A DNA stretch of 15,834 nucleotides from Fibrobacter sp. (GCA_017520105.1 JAFWRL010000228.1:1-15834); one strand, 5' to 3'; counted from the first letter of the stretch, positions 1 to 5,894 are shown. Numbers and translations are program-made. Notes: a model not told the origin generated them from the sequence alone.

Positions 1-52
1 ATGCGCCCTGAAAAGCACATCCGTTTCTTGGACTTTTTAAAATCTTCTGCAT
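1..52 (-). CDS. 5' end of a leftward gene, possibly nitrogenase component 1-type (partial)
   Basis: Only the first 17 codons lie in the window. The reading starts at an ATG (complement of 50-52) and gives MQKILKSPRNGCAFQGA. An AAGGAAG Shine-Dalgarno-like sequence sits about 7 nt upstream of the ATG, which supports a real start. The SPRxGCAxxGA pattern resembles the N-terminus of nitrogenase component 1-type oxidoreductases (NifD/NifE-like), where an early Cys-Ala-x-x-Gly-Ala is common. That is family recall on 17 residues, so the product is tentative. The gene is divergent from the prfC fragment. No TATATT-type promoter is visible between them, which fits a rearranged or artificially joined boundary. 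Confidence 0.35.
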   Translation of the reverse strand, partial: MQKILKSPRNGCAFQGA

Positions 53-111
53 AGCTTTTCTTCCTTACTTTGTTTCCTGTTTGACATACCAGCTTCCGCT
101 TTTTTTGCCGC

Positions 112-684
112 GACATCCGCTTGGCCGCTCCGACCGCTTTCCTCGCAAAAGACAAGGAAGTGATTGACCACGCCTGGGCGGGCGACATCGTGGGTATCAA
201 TGACCCGGGACTTTTCCGCATTGGCGATACGCTCACGGACGGCGAAAAGATGAACTTCACGGGCATCCCGGACTTTGCGCCGGAACACTTTGCCCGCGTG
301 ACGCTCTTGAATCCGCTCAAGTCCAAGCAGATGGCGAAGGGCCTTGCCGAACTTTCGGAAGAAGGTGCAACGCAGCTCTATGAACCGCTCAAGTCCGCTG
401 TGCCAGTCGTGGGCGTCGTGGGTGAACTCCAGTTCGACGTGCTCAAGTTCCGCTTGCAGAGCGAATACGGCGCCGACGTGCAACTCGACCGCGTGCCCGC
501 CCATTGCATCCGCTGGGTAAACGGCCCTGAAGAAGACGTGGGCAAGTTCGCCGACGAATACGCCGGTGACTGCATGATGGACAAGGAACGCAATCTCGTG
601 TGCCTCTTCCCGAATGAATACCGCCTGAACCTCGCGCTCAAAAACTACGAACGCCTGAGCTTCGCAGAAACCTCGCAGGGGTAA
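112..684 (+). pseudogene. prfC: Peptide chain release factor 3 (RF3), C-terminal fragment
   Basis: RF3 is a translational GTPase that recycles RF1/RF2 from the ribosome after termination. This piece carries the C-terminal third: an AGDIVGI segment, then FTGIPDFAPEHFARV, KQMAKGLAELSEEGATQLY, GVVGELQFDVLKFRL, and the conserved end with LNLALKNYERLSF. These correspond to the end of domain II and all of domain III. The length is about 190 residues against about 520-530 for intact RF3, and the G domain with its Walker A and switch motifs is absent. RF3-like sequence is recognisable from about 112-120 (DIRLAAPTAFLA). In-frame stops lie upstream at 52-54 and 88-90, and no other frame upstream restores the protein. 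A TTG at 121 is the only plausible start, with no ribosome site. It is either a truncated gene or a chimeric junction near 105-115. Confidence 0.8.
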
Positions 685-688
685 ATTT

Positions 689-702
689 AGACGAGAGACG
701 CA
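689..702 (+). repeat. Heptamer repeat pair after prfC
   Basis: Two 7-bp units, AGACGAG and AGACGCA, begin 5 nt after the prfC stop codon. They match the heptamers found around the lolD-clpC gap and share the AGAC core of the array after lysS. Confidence 0.5.
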
Positions 703-710
703 ACGTGGTG

Positions 711-751
711 TCATCCTGAGCGAAGCGTAAGCGGAGTCGAAGGATCCAGTG
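711..751. repeat. Dispersed intergenic repeat, TCATCCTGAG...GGATCCAGT type
   Basis: The segment opens with GTCATCCTGAGCGAAGCG and closes with GAAGGATCCAGT. A related copy with the same ends (GTCATTCTGA...AAGAATCCAGT) lies at 9081-9115 after adk, so this is a dispersed non-coding repeat family rather than a gene. Confidence 0.5.
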
Positions 752-760
752 ACATTTTTA

Positions 761-791
761 ACGGCAACTTTTAACGAAGTTGTCGTTTTTT
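761..791 (+). terminator. prfC: Rho-independent terminator after prfC
   Basis: ACGGCAACTT (761-770) pairs with AAGTTGTCGT (777-786) in a 10-bp stem with one G-T pair and a TTAACG loop. Six T follow at 786-791. No T run follows on the other strand, so it serves rightward transcription. Confidence 0.85.
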
Positions 792-792
792 G

Positions 793-798
793 TATATT
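793..798 (+). promoter_or_regulatory. Possible -10 box pointing into the toxin-antitoxin locus
   Basis: TATATT within TGTATATTGG has the same look as the -10 boxes of the lipoprotein genes in this window. It sits just after the prfC terminator and faces right, antisense to the antitoxin gene. The only ORF it could drive is an 8-codon ORF at 802-828 (MFKKTWQI), which ends inside the antitoxin 3' end. The -35 region (TTTAAC) is weak. Confidence 0.3.
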
Positions 799-824
799 GG
801 AATGTTCAAAAAAACGTGGCAGAT

Positions 825-1235
825 TTAAGGCGACCGACTTTGTTTCTCACGGAAAAACATCAAATAAGATGTCCCGAGCGCATCGGCTAACTTCTTTGAC
901 ATGAGCATAGAAATGGGTCTGGCACCCCGTTCAAGCGAATTGTAATTCTGTTTTGCGAGACCAACTTTTTGGGCCAACTGCGCTTGCGTGAGTCCTGCAT
1001 TTACTCGCATTATTTTCAACGTTCTGGCGGGATTAATATTTTTTTTCGCCTTCTTGTACCAGTCCATTTCTTCCACCGGCTCGAGAACATCATCGTCGTC
1101 TTCGATACGGACGGAATCGGGGAACAGCGCGTCCAAAAAGGCAATGACAGGTTTCGGAATATTCTTGCCCGAAACCTTGAAAGACACCGGTTCATCAGTG
1201 TTCTGCATAGGGGGCGCTTCCACGACTGCCTGCAT
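825..1235 (-). CDS. XRE-family antitoxin of a toxin-antitoxin pair
   Basis: This 136-residue protein has a helix-turn-helix of the XRE/Cro type in its C-terminal half, about residues 72-127: LKIMRVNAGLTQAQLAQKVG, then an AKQNYNSLERGAR recognition-helix region. The first 65 residues are acidic (RIEDDDDVLEPVEEMDW) and would be expected to contact the toxin. It would neutralise the toxin and probably repress the shared promoter. It is the second gene of the pair. Its start (complement of 1233-1235) lies inside the toxin gene, overlapping it by 41 bp, and a GGAGG sits 6 nt upstream. That strong site supports this start over the internal Met at residue 10, and may help make antitoxin in excess. 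The HTH assignment is firm; the antitoxin role rests on the neighbouring toxin. Confidence 0.85.
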   Translation of the reverse strand: MQAVVEAPPMQNTDEPVSFKVSGKNIPKPVIAFLDALFPDSVRIEDDDDVLEPVEEMDWYKKAKKNINPARTLKIMRVNAGLTQAQLAQKVGLAKQNYNSLERGARPISMLMSKKLADALGTSYLMFFREKQSRSP

Positions 1236-1470
1236 AAGTAACCTCCACAGTTATTCCTTTTTCCGTTTCAACCCAACATGCCACCCATTTGTGGGATAGG
1301 TGACAATGATGAATGGATGTTCCTGCCAATATTCCGTAATTTGGCCAATTTGTTCTGACGGGGCCGTTCAGCCGTATGTCGTCAACAAGCAATGCAAGTT
1401 TTTCTTGCTGCTTTTGGGGCATTGCGGAAACAGCCCGAGAAACTCTTCTCGACATGAAAATATTGTACAT
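1195..1470 (-). CDS. RelE/HigB-like toxin of a toxin-antitoxin pair
   Basis: A 91-residue protein matching the RelE/ParE-superfamily group often annotated as cytotoxic translational repressor. The pattern is a helical N-terminus (PQKQQEKLALLVDDIRLNGP), then NWPNYGIL, HHCHLSHKWVACW, and a C-terminal VEVTYAGSRGSAPY. Members are expected to be ribosome-dependent mRNA interferases, but no activity can be proven from sequence. It is first in the pair, as in higBA loci, with the antitoxin overlapping its end. The first ATG (1468-1470) lies 4 nt after a -10 box and has no ribosome site. A second ATG five codons on (1453-1455) also lacks one, so the start is uncertain and the mRNA may be leaderless. 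Confidence 0.85.
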   Translation of the reverse strand: MYNIFMSRRVSRAVSAMPQKQQEKLALLVDDIRLNGPVRTNWPNYGILAGTSIHHCHLSHKWVACWVETEKGITVEVTYAGSRGSAPYAEH

Positions 1471-1474
1471 AATA

Positions 1475-1503
1475 AATATATATTACTTTTTATTACTTGT
1501 CAA
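1475..1503 (-). promoter_or_regulatory. Promoter and probable operator of the toxin-antitoxin operon
   Basis: On the minus strand TTGACA (1498-1503) and TATATT (1475-1480) are separated by exactly 17 bp, a near-consensus sigma-70 promoter. The spacer holds two exact copies of AAGTAATA (TATTACTT on the plus strand at 1481-1488 and 1491-1498) 10 bp apart, one helical turn, a good candidate site for the XRE antitoxin. Transcription would begin close to the first toxin ATG. Confidence 0.75.
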
Positions 1504-1513
1504 CCTCCGTATT

Positions 1514-1549
1514 AAAAAAGGAACCGGTCACAATTTGCAACCAGGTTCC
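1514..1549 (-). terminator. Leftward rho-independent terminator with no large gene before it
   Basis: On the minus strand GGAACCTGGT pairs with ACCGGTTCC (one bulged T) around an 11-nt loop, followed by a T run (complement of 1514-1519). It lies just before the toxin-antitoxin promoter and would end a leftward transcript from the 1550-1680 region. Confidence 0.6.
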
Positions 1550-1559
1550 ATCAACAAGT

Positions 1560-1589
1560 TTATGGGACGCTTTTCATTTCTTTCATCAT
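1560..1589 (-). other. Very small leftward ORF with ribosome site (9 codons)
   Basis: ATGATG (complement of 1584-1589) follows an AAGGAG at complement 1593-1598 and opens a 9-codon reading frame, MMKEMKSVP, that stops just before the terminator at 1514-1549. A -10 like TATATT lies upstream at complement 1640-1645. In another frame the following bases read KLVDGTWLQIVTGSFF to a stop, so a single indel could have split a slightly longer small protein. There is no known homolog that I recognise. Confidence 0.25.
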
Positions 1590-1850
1590 CAACTCCTTTG
1601 CGTTACAAGCAAAAAAAACGCAAGATTACTACACTGCAAAATATACATTCCCGTTTTGTCACAAAGTGTCAAAATGGATTTTTTAGAGATTTTTGGTTGA
1701 ATAAAACAGGCAAAAATGGCTTGTAAGATTGCTTTTTGCTCGCGTCTCTAGCCTTATTACAGGCTCTGTGTTCTTAGTTCTTCCTTCTATTTTTCTAAAT
1801 TTTACCACGTTCAAATTTAAGACGTGATATATTCACGAGGTAAAAACAAT
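1590..1850. other. Gene-poor AT-rich spacer before lysS
   Basis: No convincing gene. It holds a 21-bp imperfect palindrome at 1654-1674 (minus-strand arms TTTTGACAC and GTGACAAAA, one mismatch) next to a minus-strand TATATT at 1640-1645. A short inverted repeat, CGTGA-TATAT-TCACG, lies at 1823-1837 just before the lysS ribosome site, and its centre contains a possible TATATT -10 box for lysS. Confidence 0.4.
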
Positions 1851-3356
1851 ATGGCAATGCAAGATATGAATGACCAGGTGCAGGCTCGCCTGGCAAAGCT
1901 CGACAAGTTCAAGGAAATGGGTGTAGAGGCTTATCCTCACAAGTTTAACAGGACCCATGATTCCAAGGTTTTGAAGGAAAACAAGGACGCCTTGATGGTG
2001 ACCAAGGAACCGGTTGCATTTGCCGGCCGCGTGGTTCGTTTCAATCGCAAGGGCAAGATGTGCTTTATGCACCTCAAGGACCGCTATGGTCGCTTGCAGG
2101 TTGTGGTTGCCCGTGACGAAGTGGGCGAGGCAAATTACGAAGTCGTGAAGATGACAGACCTCGGTGATTTCATCGGCGTGAACGGTACGATGTTCGAAAC
2201 GCAGAGCGGTGAATACTCCGTGCGTGCCGAAAAGGTGACGATGCTTTCGAAGGCTGTGCGCCCGCTTCCGGTCGCTAAGGAAAAGATTGACGAAAACGGC
2301 AACAAGGTTGTGTTCAACGAATTTGCCGACGTGGATACCCGCTACCGCCAGCGTTATATCGACATGGCTTTGAACGATGATGTGAAGGAAGTCTTCATCA
2401 AGCGTTTCAAGATTATGCAGGCTATCCGCGAATACTTGATTGAAAAGGGATTCATCGAAGTCGAAACGCCGACGCTCCAGCCGATTTACGGCGGTGCAAA
2501 CGCACGTCCGTTCACCACGCACCACAACGCTTGCGACATGACGCTCTACTTGCGCGTCGCTCCGGAACTTTACCTCAAGCGCTGCATCGTGGGTGGCATG
2601 GAAAAGGTCTTTGAATTCTCGAAGAACTTCCGCAACGAAGGCATGGACCGCACGCATAGCCCGGAATTCACTGGTCTCGAATTCTACGAAGCTTATGCCG
2701 ACTACAACGACATGATGGTCCACTTCGAAAACATCTACGAACGCGCTTGCATTGCAGCAAACGGCACCACCAAGATTCAGTATCAGGGCAAGGAAATCGA
2801 CTTCAAGGCCCCGTGGCCGCGCTACAGCATGATCGAAGCCATCGAAAAGTTCGGTGGCCTCAAGGTCAATGAAATGAGCGACGACGAAATCAAGGCCAAG
2901 ATGGAAGAACTCGGTGGCCACCTCGACGGCGAATTCTCTCGCGGCCGTGGCATCCTCGAACTCTTCGAACTCACTGTTGAAGACAAGCTCATCCAGCCGA
3001 CGTTCATCAAGGATATGCCGACGGAAAGCACTCCGCTTTGCAAGAAGCACCGCACCATCGAAGGTCTTATCGAACAGTTCGAACCGTACGCCAACGGCTG
3101 GGAACTCGGTAACGCTTACACCGAACTTAACGACCCAATCCGTCAGCGCGAACTTTTGGAAGACCAGGTTCGCCGTGGCCGCGGTGGCGAAGGCGAAACG
3201 CACCCGATGGACGAAAACTTCATGCACGCCATTGAATCTGGCTTGCCGCCTACAGGTGGCGTGGGCTTCGGCATCGACCGCATGGTCATGCTCCTCACGA
3301 ACCAGCAGACCATCCGTGATGTGCAACTCTTCCCGCTCATGAAGCCGGAAGTGTAA
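1851..3356 (+). CDS. lysS: Lysyl-tRNA synthetase, class II
   Basis: Charges tRNA-Lys with lysine in the cytoplasm, using ATP. The 501-residue length matches bacterial LysRS (about 500). The N-terminal half is an OB-fold anticodon-binding domain (about residues 55-150). The class II catalytic core follows: motif 1 near 192-212 (IREYLIEKGFIEVETPTLQP), then PIYGGANARPFTTHHNA and YLRVAPELYLKR, motif 2 at about 260-280 (FRNEGMDRTHSPEFTGLEF), and motif 3 at about 470 (GVGFGIDRMVML). I chose the ATG at 1851 over an in-frame GTG at 1824 because GAGG lies 10 nt before it and the protein then starts like the family. Its stop codon is inside a perfect 7-bp hairpin (GTAAGGC/GCCTTAC, 3353-3369) without a T run, so transcription may continue into the next genes. 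Confidence 0.97.
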   Translation: MAMQDMNDQVQARLAKLDKFKEMGVEAYPHKFNRTHDSKVLKENKDALMVTKEPVAFAGRVVRFNRKGKMCFMHLKDRYGRLQVVVARDEVGEANYEVVKMTDLGDFIGVNGTMFETQSGEYSVRAEKVTMLSKAVRPLPVAKEKIDENGNKVVFNEFADVDTRYRQRYIDMALNDDVKEVFIKRFKIMQAIREYLIEKGFIEVETPTLQPIYGGANARPFTTHHNACDMTLYLRVAPELYLKRCIVGGMEKVFEFSKNFRNEGMDRTHSPEFTGLEFYEAYADYNDMMVHFENIYERACIAANGTTKIQYQGKEIDFKAPWPRYSMIEAIEKFGGLKVNEMSDDEIKAKMEELGGHLDGEFSRGRGILELFELTVEDKLIQPTFIKDMPTESTPLCKKHRTIEGLIEQFEPYANGWELGNAYTELNDPIRQRELLEDQVRRGRGGEGETHPMDENFMHAIESGLPPTGGVGFGIDRMVMLLTNQQTIRDVQLFPLMKPEV

Positions 3357-3360
3357 GGCG

Positions 3361-3408
3361 GAGCCTTACGGCTCGCAGTAGACAGTAGACGGTAGGAAGT
3401 AGACAGTA
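3361..3408 (+). repeat. Hairpin plus heptamer array upstream of the four-helix-bundle gene
   Basis: A small hairpin, GAGCC-TTAC-GGCTC (3361-3374), is followed by four 7-bp units at 3380-3407: AGACAGT, AGACGGT, AGGAAGT, AGACAGT. The third unit is the exact reverse complement, in register, of the CTTCCTA units on the other side of the gene at 3801-3828. Confidence 0.75.
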
Positions 3409-3426
3409 AATTGCAGGAGCAAGATT

Positions 3427-3798
3427 ATGACTCAGGGATATCGAGATCTCGTTGTTTGGCAACAAGCAATGGATGTTGCTGTTGAAACCTATCGTCTAAC
3501 AAGTTCTTTTCCAAAAGAAGAAATGTTTGGCTTGACGTCTCAAATGCGTCGTGCAGCTGTCTCTATTGCAAGTAATATTGCGGAAGGTGAAGGTCGTAAA
3601 TCAAAAAATGAGTTTTCTCATTTTCTTGGAATTGCTCTTGGTTCAAAATCTGAATTGGAAACGCAACTTATATTAAGTGAACGAGTCAATTTATTAAAAG
3701 CAACAGATACTGAACAGATAAAAAAGTCTCTTGATGATATTGGTAAAATGCTAACGGCTCTAAGGAGAAAAATCGGAAGTCAGAAAAATGTAGAGTAG
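3427..3798 (+). CDS. Four-helix-bundle protein, 23S rRNA intervening-sequence (IVS) type
   Basis: A 123-residue protein of the TIGR02436/S23 family, first known from ORFs inside 23S rRNA intervening sequences and related to the Avd accessory protein of diversity-generating retroelements. Diagnostic segments are DLVVWQQAMDVAVETYRL, FPKEEMFGLTSQMRRAAVSI, ASNIAEGEGRKS, FSHFLGIALGSKSELETQL and a final helix. The molecular role of free-standing members is not settled; the bundle is basic and may bind nucleic acid. The start is fixed by AGGAG 7 nt before the ATG. Base composition (AT-rich codons such as tta, ata, aaa) differs sharply from lysS and lolC, which suggests separate origin. It sits between inverted heptamer arrays and splits the lysS-lolC interval. 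No reverse transcriptase or 23S rRNA is nearby. Confidence 0.92.
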   Translation: MTQGYRDLVVWQQAMDVAVETYRLTSSFPKEEMFGLTSQMRRAAVSIASNIAEGEGRKSKNEFSHFLGIALGSKSELETQLILSERVNLLKATDTEQIKKSLDDIGKMLTALRRKIGSQKNVE

Positions 3799-3800
3799 GT

Positions 3801-3828
3801 CTTCCTACTTCCTACTTCCTACTTCCTA
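3801..3828 (+). repeat. Heptamer array (CTTCCTA)x4 running into the lolC start codon
   Basis: Four perfect CTTCCTA units lie between the four-helix-bundle gene and lolC. The final A is also the A of the lolC ATG. The unit is the inverse of AGGAAGT in the 3361-3408 array, so the two arrays face each other across the gene. Confidence 0.85.
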
Positions 3829-5075
3829 TGAACAAACTTGAACTTCTCATCGCCTGGCGTTACTTGGGGGCTCAACGTAAGAGTCTCTTTGTTTCGCTTA
3901 TTGGTATTTTCAGTATGCTCGGTGTTTCCATTGGCGTGTTTGCGCTGGTGGTGGCGCTTGCGGCGGTCAACGGTTTCGAAGAAGAAGTCACTGCCCAGAT
4001 GATAGGGAAGGACGCTCACTTTGAACTGATGGCGTACAATGGCGCTCCGATTGGCCCGTACGATAGCCTCACGCAGGAGGTGCAAAAGCGCGTGCCGGAT
4101 GTGGTGGCGGCCTCTCCGTTTATCGTCTATAAGGTGGGCATCAGCTCCAAGAAGGTGAACGATGGCATTGTCATTTACGGGATTGACCCGGCGACGGCGA
4201 AAGGCGTGACGGACATACACAAGTACATCAAGTGGGGCGAGTATTCTGTCGATAGTCTTGAAGACATGAGCGGAAAACTCCGTCCGGGTATTATTCTTGG
4301 GACTGGGCTTGCGGCGCGTTTACGTGTTGTTGTTGGTGACAAACTCGTGTTGCAGACGTTCCAGAGTCCGGACGAGGCAATGTCTGCGGGCGGCCCGAAG
4401 ATGATGATGTGCGTGGTGAGCGGCATCTTCGAGACGGGCACTTACGAGTACGATGGCAACCTTGCATACGTCGGCGTTTCGGATTTGCAGAAACTGCTTG
4501 GCATGGGCAATACCGTGACTGGCATCCAGTTCCGTATCAAGGATCACTGGAAAGCGGGCGAGGCGGTTGATAGCATGGCGACATGGCTCTCTTATCCGTA
4601 CTACGGGATGGATTGGAAGTCCAAGAACATCACGCTCCTCAAGTGGATGAACTACGAAAAGTTCATTGTCGCGGCGGTAATTTGCCTGATTATTTTGGTT
4701 GCAGCGTTCAATATCATCAGTTCGCTTATCATGGTTGTGATTGACAAGACGAAGGAAATCGGAATCTTGCGCAGCATGGGCTTTAGCAAGGCGGGCGTTA
4801 TGCGCGTGTTTATGCTGATGGGTAGTTTCATAGGCGTGGGAGGAACTGTTGTGGGTGGGACTATTGGTCTTGTGCTTTGCAAGTTGCAAGAGGCCTACCA
4901 CTTCATTAAGCTCCCGGGCGATGTGTATGTGATTCCGTATTTCCCGATTTCAGTGCACGCGGTTGATGTTATTTTGATTTTTGTGATTGGTATTGTTTTG
5001 TGCGTGTCCGCGACGCTTTTGCCGGCATGGAAAGCAAGCCGCTTGGATCCTGTGGGGGCGATTAGACATGAGTAG
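3828..5075 (+). CDS. lolC: Lipoprotein-releasing ABC transporter, permease subunit (LolC/LolE family)
   Basis: Inner-membrane part of the Lol machine that extracts outer-membrane lipoproteins from the inner membrane and hands them to a periplasmic carrier. The 415-residue length and the layout match the family: one N-terminal membrane helix (about 20-47), a periplasmic domain of about 230 residues, then three helices near 280-303, 327-351 and 379-400. The FtsX-like motif IDKTKEIGILRSMGFSKAGV follows the second helix, and the C-terminus reads PAWKASRLDPVGAIRH. A single permease here suggests it works as a homodimer, as in bacteria with one LolC/E-type protein. The start matches LolC N-termini, yet there is no Shine-Dalgarno sequence; the upstream bases are the CTTCCTA array. 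It overlaps lolD by 8 nt. MacB-like exporters also share this fold, so the substrate is inferred. Confidence 0.92.
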   Translation: MNKLELLIAWRYLGAQRKSLFVSLIGIFSMLGVSIGVFALVVALAAVNGFEEEVTAQMIGKDAHFELMAYNGAPIGPYDSLTQEVQKRVPDVVAASPFIVYKVGISSKKVNDGIVIYGIDPATAKGVTDIHKYIKWGEYSVDSLEDMSGKLRPGIILGTGLAARLRVVVGDKLVLQTFQSPDEAMSAGGPKMMMCVVSGIFETGTYEYDGNLAYVGVSDLQKLLGMGNTVTGIQFRIKDHWKAGEAVDSMATWLSYPYYGMDWKSKNITLLKWMNYEKFIVAAVICLIILVAAFNIISSLIMVVIDKTKEIGILRSMGFSKAGVMRVFMLMGSFIGVGGTVVGGTIGLVLCKLQEAYHFIKLPGDVYVIPYFPISVHAVDVILIFVIGIVLCVSATLLPAWKASRLDPVGAIRHE

Positions 5076-5739
5076 TTTGTTGCAGACAATTGACCTTCGC
5101 AGAGTTTTTTCCGAGACGGGTGAAGAACTTGAAATTTTGAAGGGTGTGAATTTTTCGATGGACGCGGGGGAGCTCGTGGCGCTCACGGGTTCTTCGGGCT
5201 CCGGCAAATCGACGTTTTTGAACCTTGTGGGCATGCTTGATACGCCGACTTCGGGCGAGATTTTGTTCAATGGCAAGCCGCTCAGCAAGTTCAGTAGCGA
5301 AGAACGCGATATGTATCATCGGAAGCATGTTGGGTTCGTTTTCCAGTTCCATCATTTGCTTAGCGAGTTTACTGCGATTGAAAATGTTTGCGTACCGGGC
5401 CGCATTCTCGGGACTCCTGAAAAGGAATGCCGTGAACGTGCCGAGATGCTTTTGGAAACGGTGGGCCTCAAGGAACGTCTAAAGCATTTACCGCGAGAAC
5501 TTTCGGGCGGTGAACGCCAGCGAATTGCGATTGCCCGTGCGCTCATGAATAATCCGTCTCTCGTGTTTGCGGATGAACCGAGCGGCAACTTGGACGAGGC
5601 GAATTCGGCGAAATTGAACGAACTTTTTGGAGAACTGAACGAAAAGTTCCACCAAGCGTTCCTCATCGTGACGCACGACGAAAAATTGGCTAGTTTTGCA
5701 AAACGCAGAGTCGTCATGCACAATGGAGTGATACAGTAG
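5068..5739 (+). CDS. lolD: Lipoprotein-releasing ABC transporter, ATPase subunit
   Basis: Cytoplasmic ATPase that powers the LolC-type permease encoded just upstream. The 223 residues contain a complete ABC domain: Walker A GSSGSGKST at 41-49, a Q-loop in FVFQFHHLLSEF, signature LSGGERQR, Walker B LVFADEPSGNLD, and H-loop THD. FQFHHLL and EFTAIENV are typical of the LolD/MacB group. The ATG at 5068-5070 lies inside the last codons of lolC (8-nt overlap), with GGGGG about 10 nt upstream, so translation is probably coupled. In-frame starts further upstream would extend it deep into lolC and are unlikely. The stop codon falls in the sequence CAGTAGAC that opens the following repeat region. Confidence 0.94.
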   Translation: MSSLLQTIDLRRVFSETGEELEILKGVNFSMDAGELVALTGSSGSGKSTFLNLVGMLDTPTSGEILFNGKPLSKFSSEERDMYHRKHVGFVFQFHHLLSEFTAIENVCVPGRILGTPEKECRERAEMLLETVGLKERLKHLPRELSGGERQRIAIARALMNNPSLVFADEPSGNLDEANSAKLNELFGELNEKFHQAFLIVTHDEKLASFAKRRVVMHNGVIQ

Positions 5740-5748
5740 ACGAAAGAA

Positions 5749-5861
5749 CGGACCTACGGTCTTACAGACGAAAGACGAGAGAATGCATTATATTTATCAA
5801 CATAAGGTGGTTATGCCACGATTATTACTCTTTCGTCTCTCGTCTACCAGCGAAGCGGTTT
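5749..5861. repeat. Inverted heptamer element without cargo, between lolD and clpC
   Basis: Read left to right it has a hairpin (GACC-TAC-GGTC, 5751-5761), heptamers AGACGAA and AGACGAG (5766-5779), a core of about 48 nt, inverted heptamers (TCTTTCG, TCTCTCG and a partial unit, about 5829-5846), and a hairpin (ACC-A-GC-GAA-GC-GGT, 5846-5859) followed by TTTTT. The two heptamer arms can pair over about 16 nt with two imperfect pairs. The T run may also end lolD transcription. The organisation mirrors the region around the four-helix-bundle gene. Confidence 0.6.
5789..5794 (+). promoter_or_regulatory. clpC: Possible -10 box upstream of clpC
   Basis: TATATT followed by TATC sits in the core of the repeat element, about 110 nt before clpC. 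No good -35 is visible at 17 bp, so this is a weak prediction. Confidence 0.3.
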
Positions 5862-5890
5862 TTCGTCTAATCATAACCTATAACCTATAA
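5813..5890 (+). other. Possible upstream ORF (25 codons) ending just before clpC
   Basis: An ATG at 5813 with AAGG 5 nt before it opens 25 codons (MPRLLLFRLSSTSEAVF...) and stops at 5888-5890, 7 nt before the clpC ATG. clpC has no ribosome site of its own, so translation may be coupled. The ORF runs through the inverted heptamers and most of the TAACCTA repeats, which argues for chance as much as function. Confidence 0.25.
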
Positions 5891-5894
5891 CCTA
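5874..5894 (+). repeat. Heptamer array (TAACCTA)x3 before clpC
   Basis: Three perfect TAACCTA units end 3 nt before the clpC ATG and occupy the place where a Shine-Dalgarno sequence would be expected. Confidence 0.85.

Noticed and set aside
37..714. A 225-codon minus-strand frame opposite prfC
   Set aside because: Its body is the antisense of RF3 sequence. Only the separate 1-52 reading frame has a ribosome site and a protein-like start.
1824..1850. Upstream GTG start for lysS
   Set aside because: It would add nine residues not typical of the family, and the GAGG site fits the ATG at 1851.
1833..3326. A 497-codon open frame on the minus strand opposite lysS
   Set aside because: It mirrors lysS codon bias, shows no family motifs and lies fully inside a certain gene on the other strand.
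3427..3798. Four-helix-bundle gene considered as part of a diversity-generating retroelement
   Set aside because: There is no reverse transcriptase, template repeat or variable repeat nearby.
3378..3828. Heptamer arrays considered as CRISPR
   Set aside because: The units are 7 bp and contiguous with no spacers; no cas gene is present.
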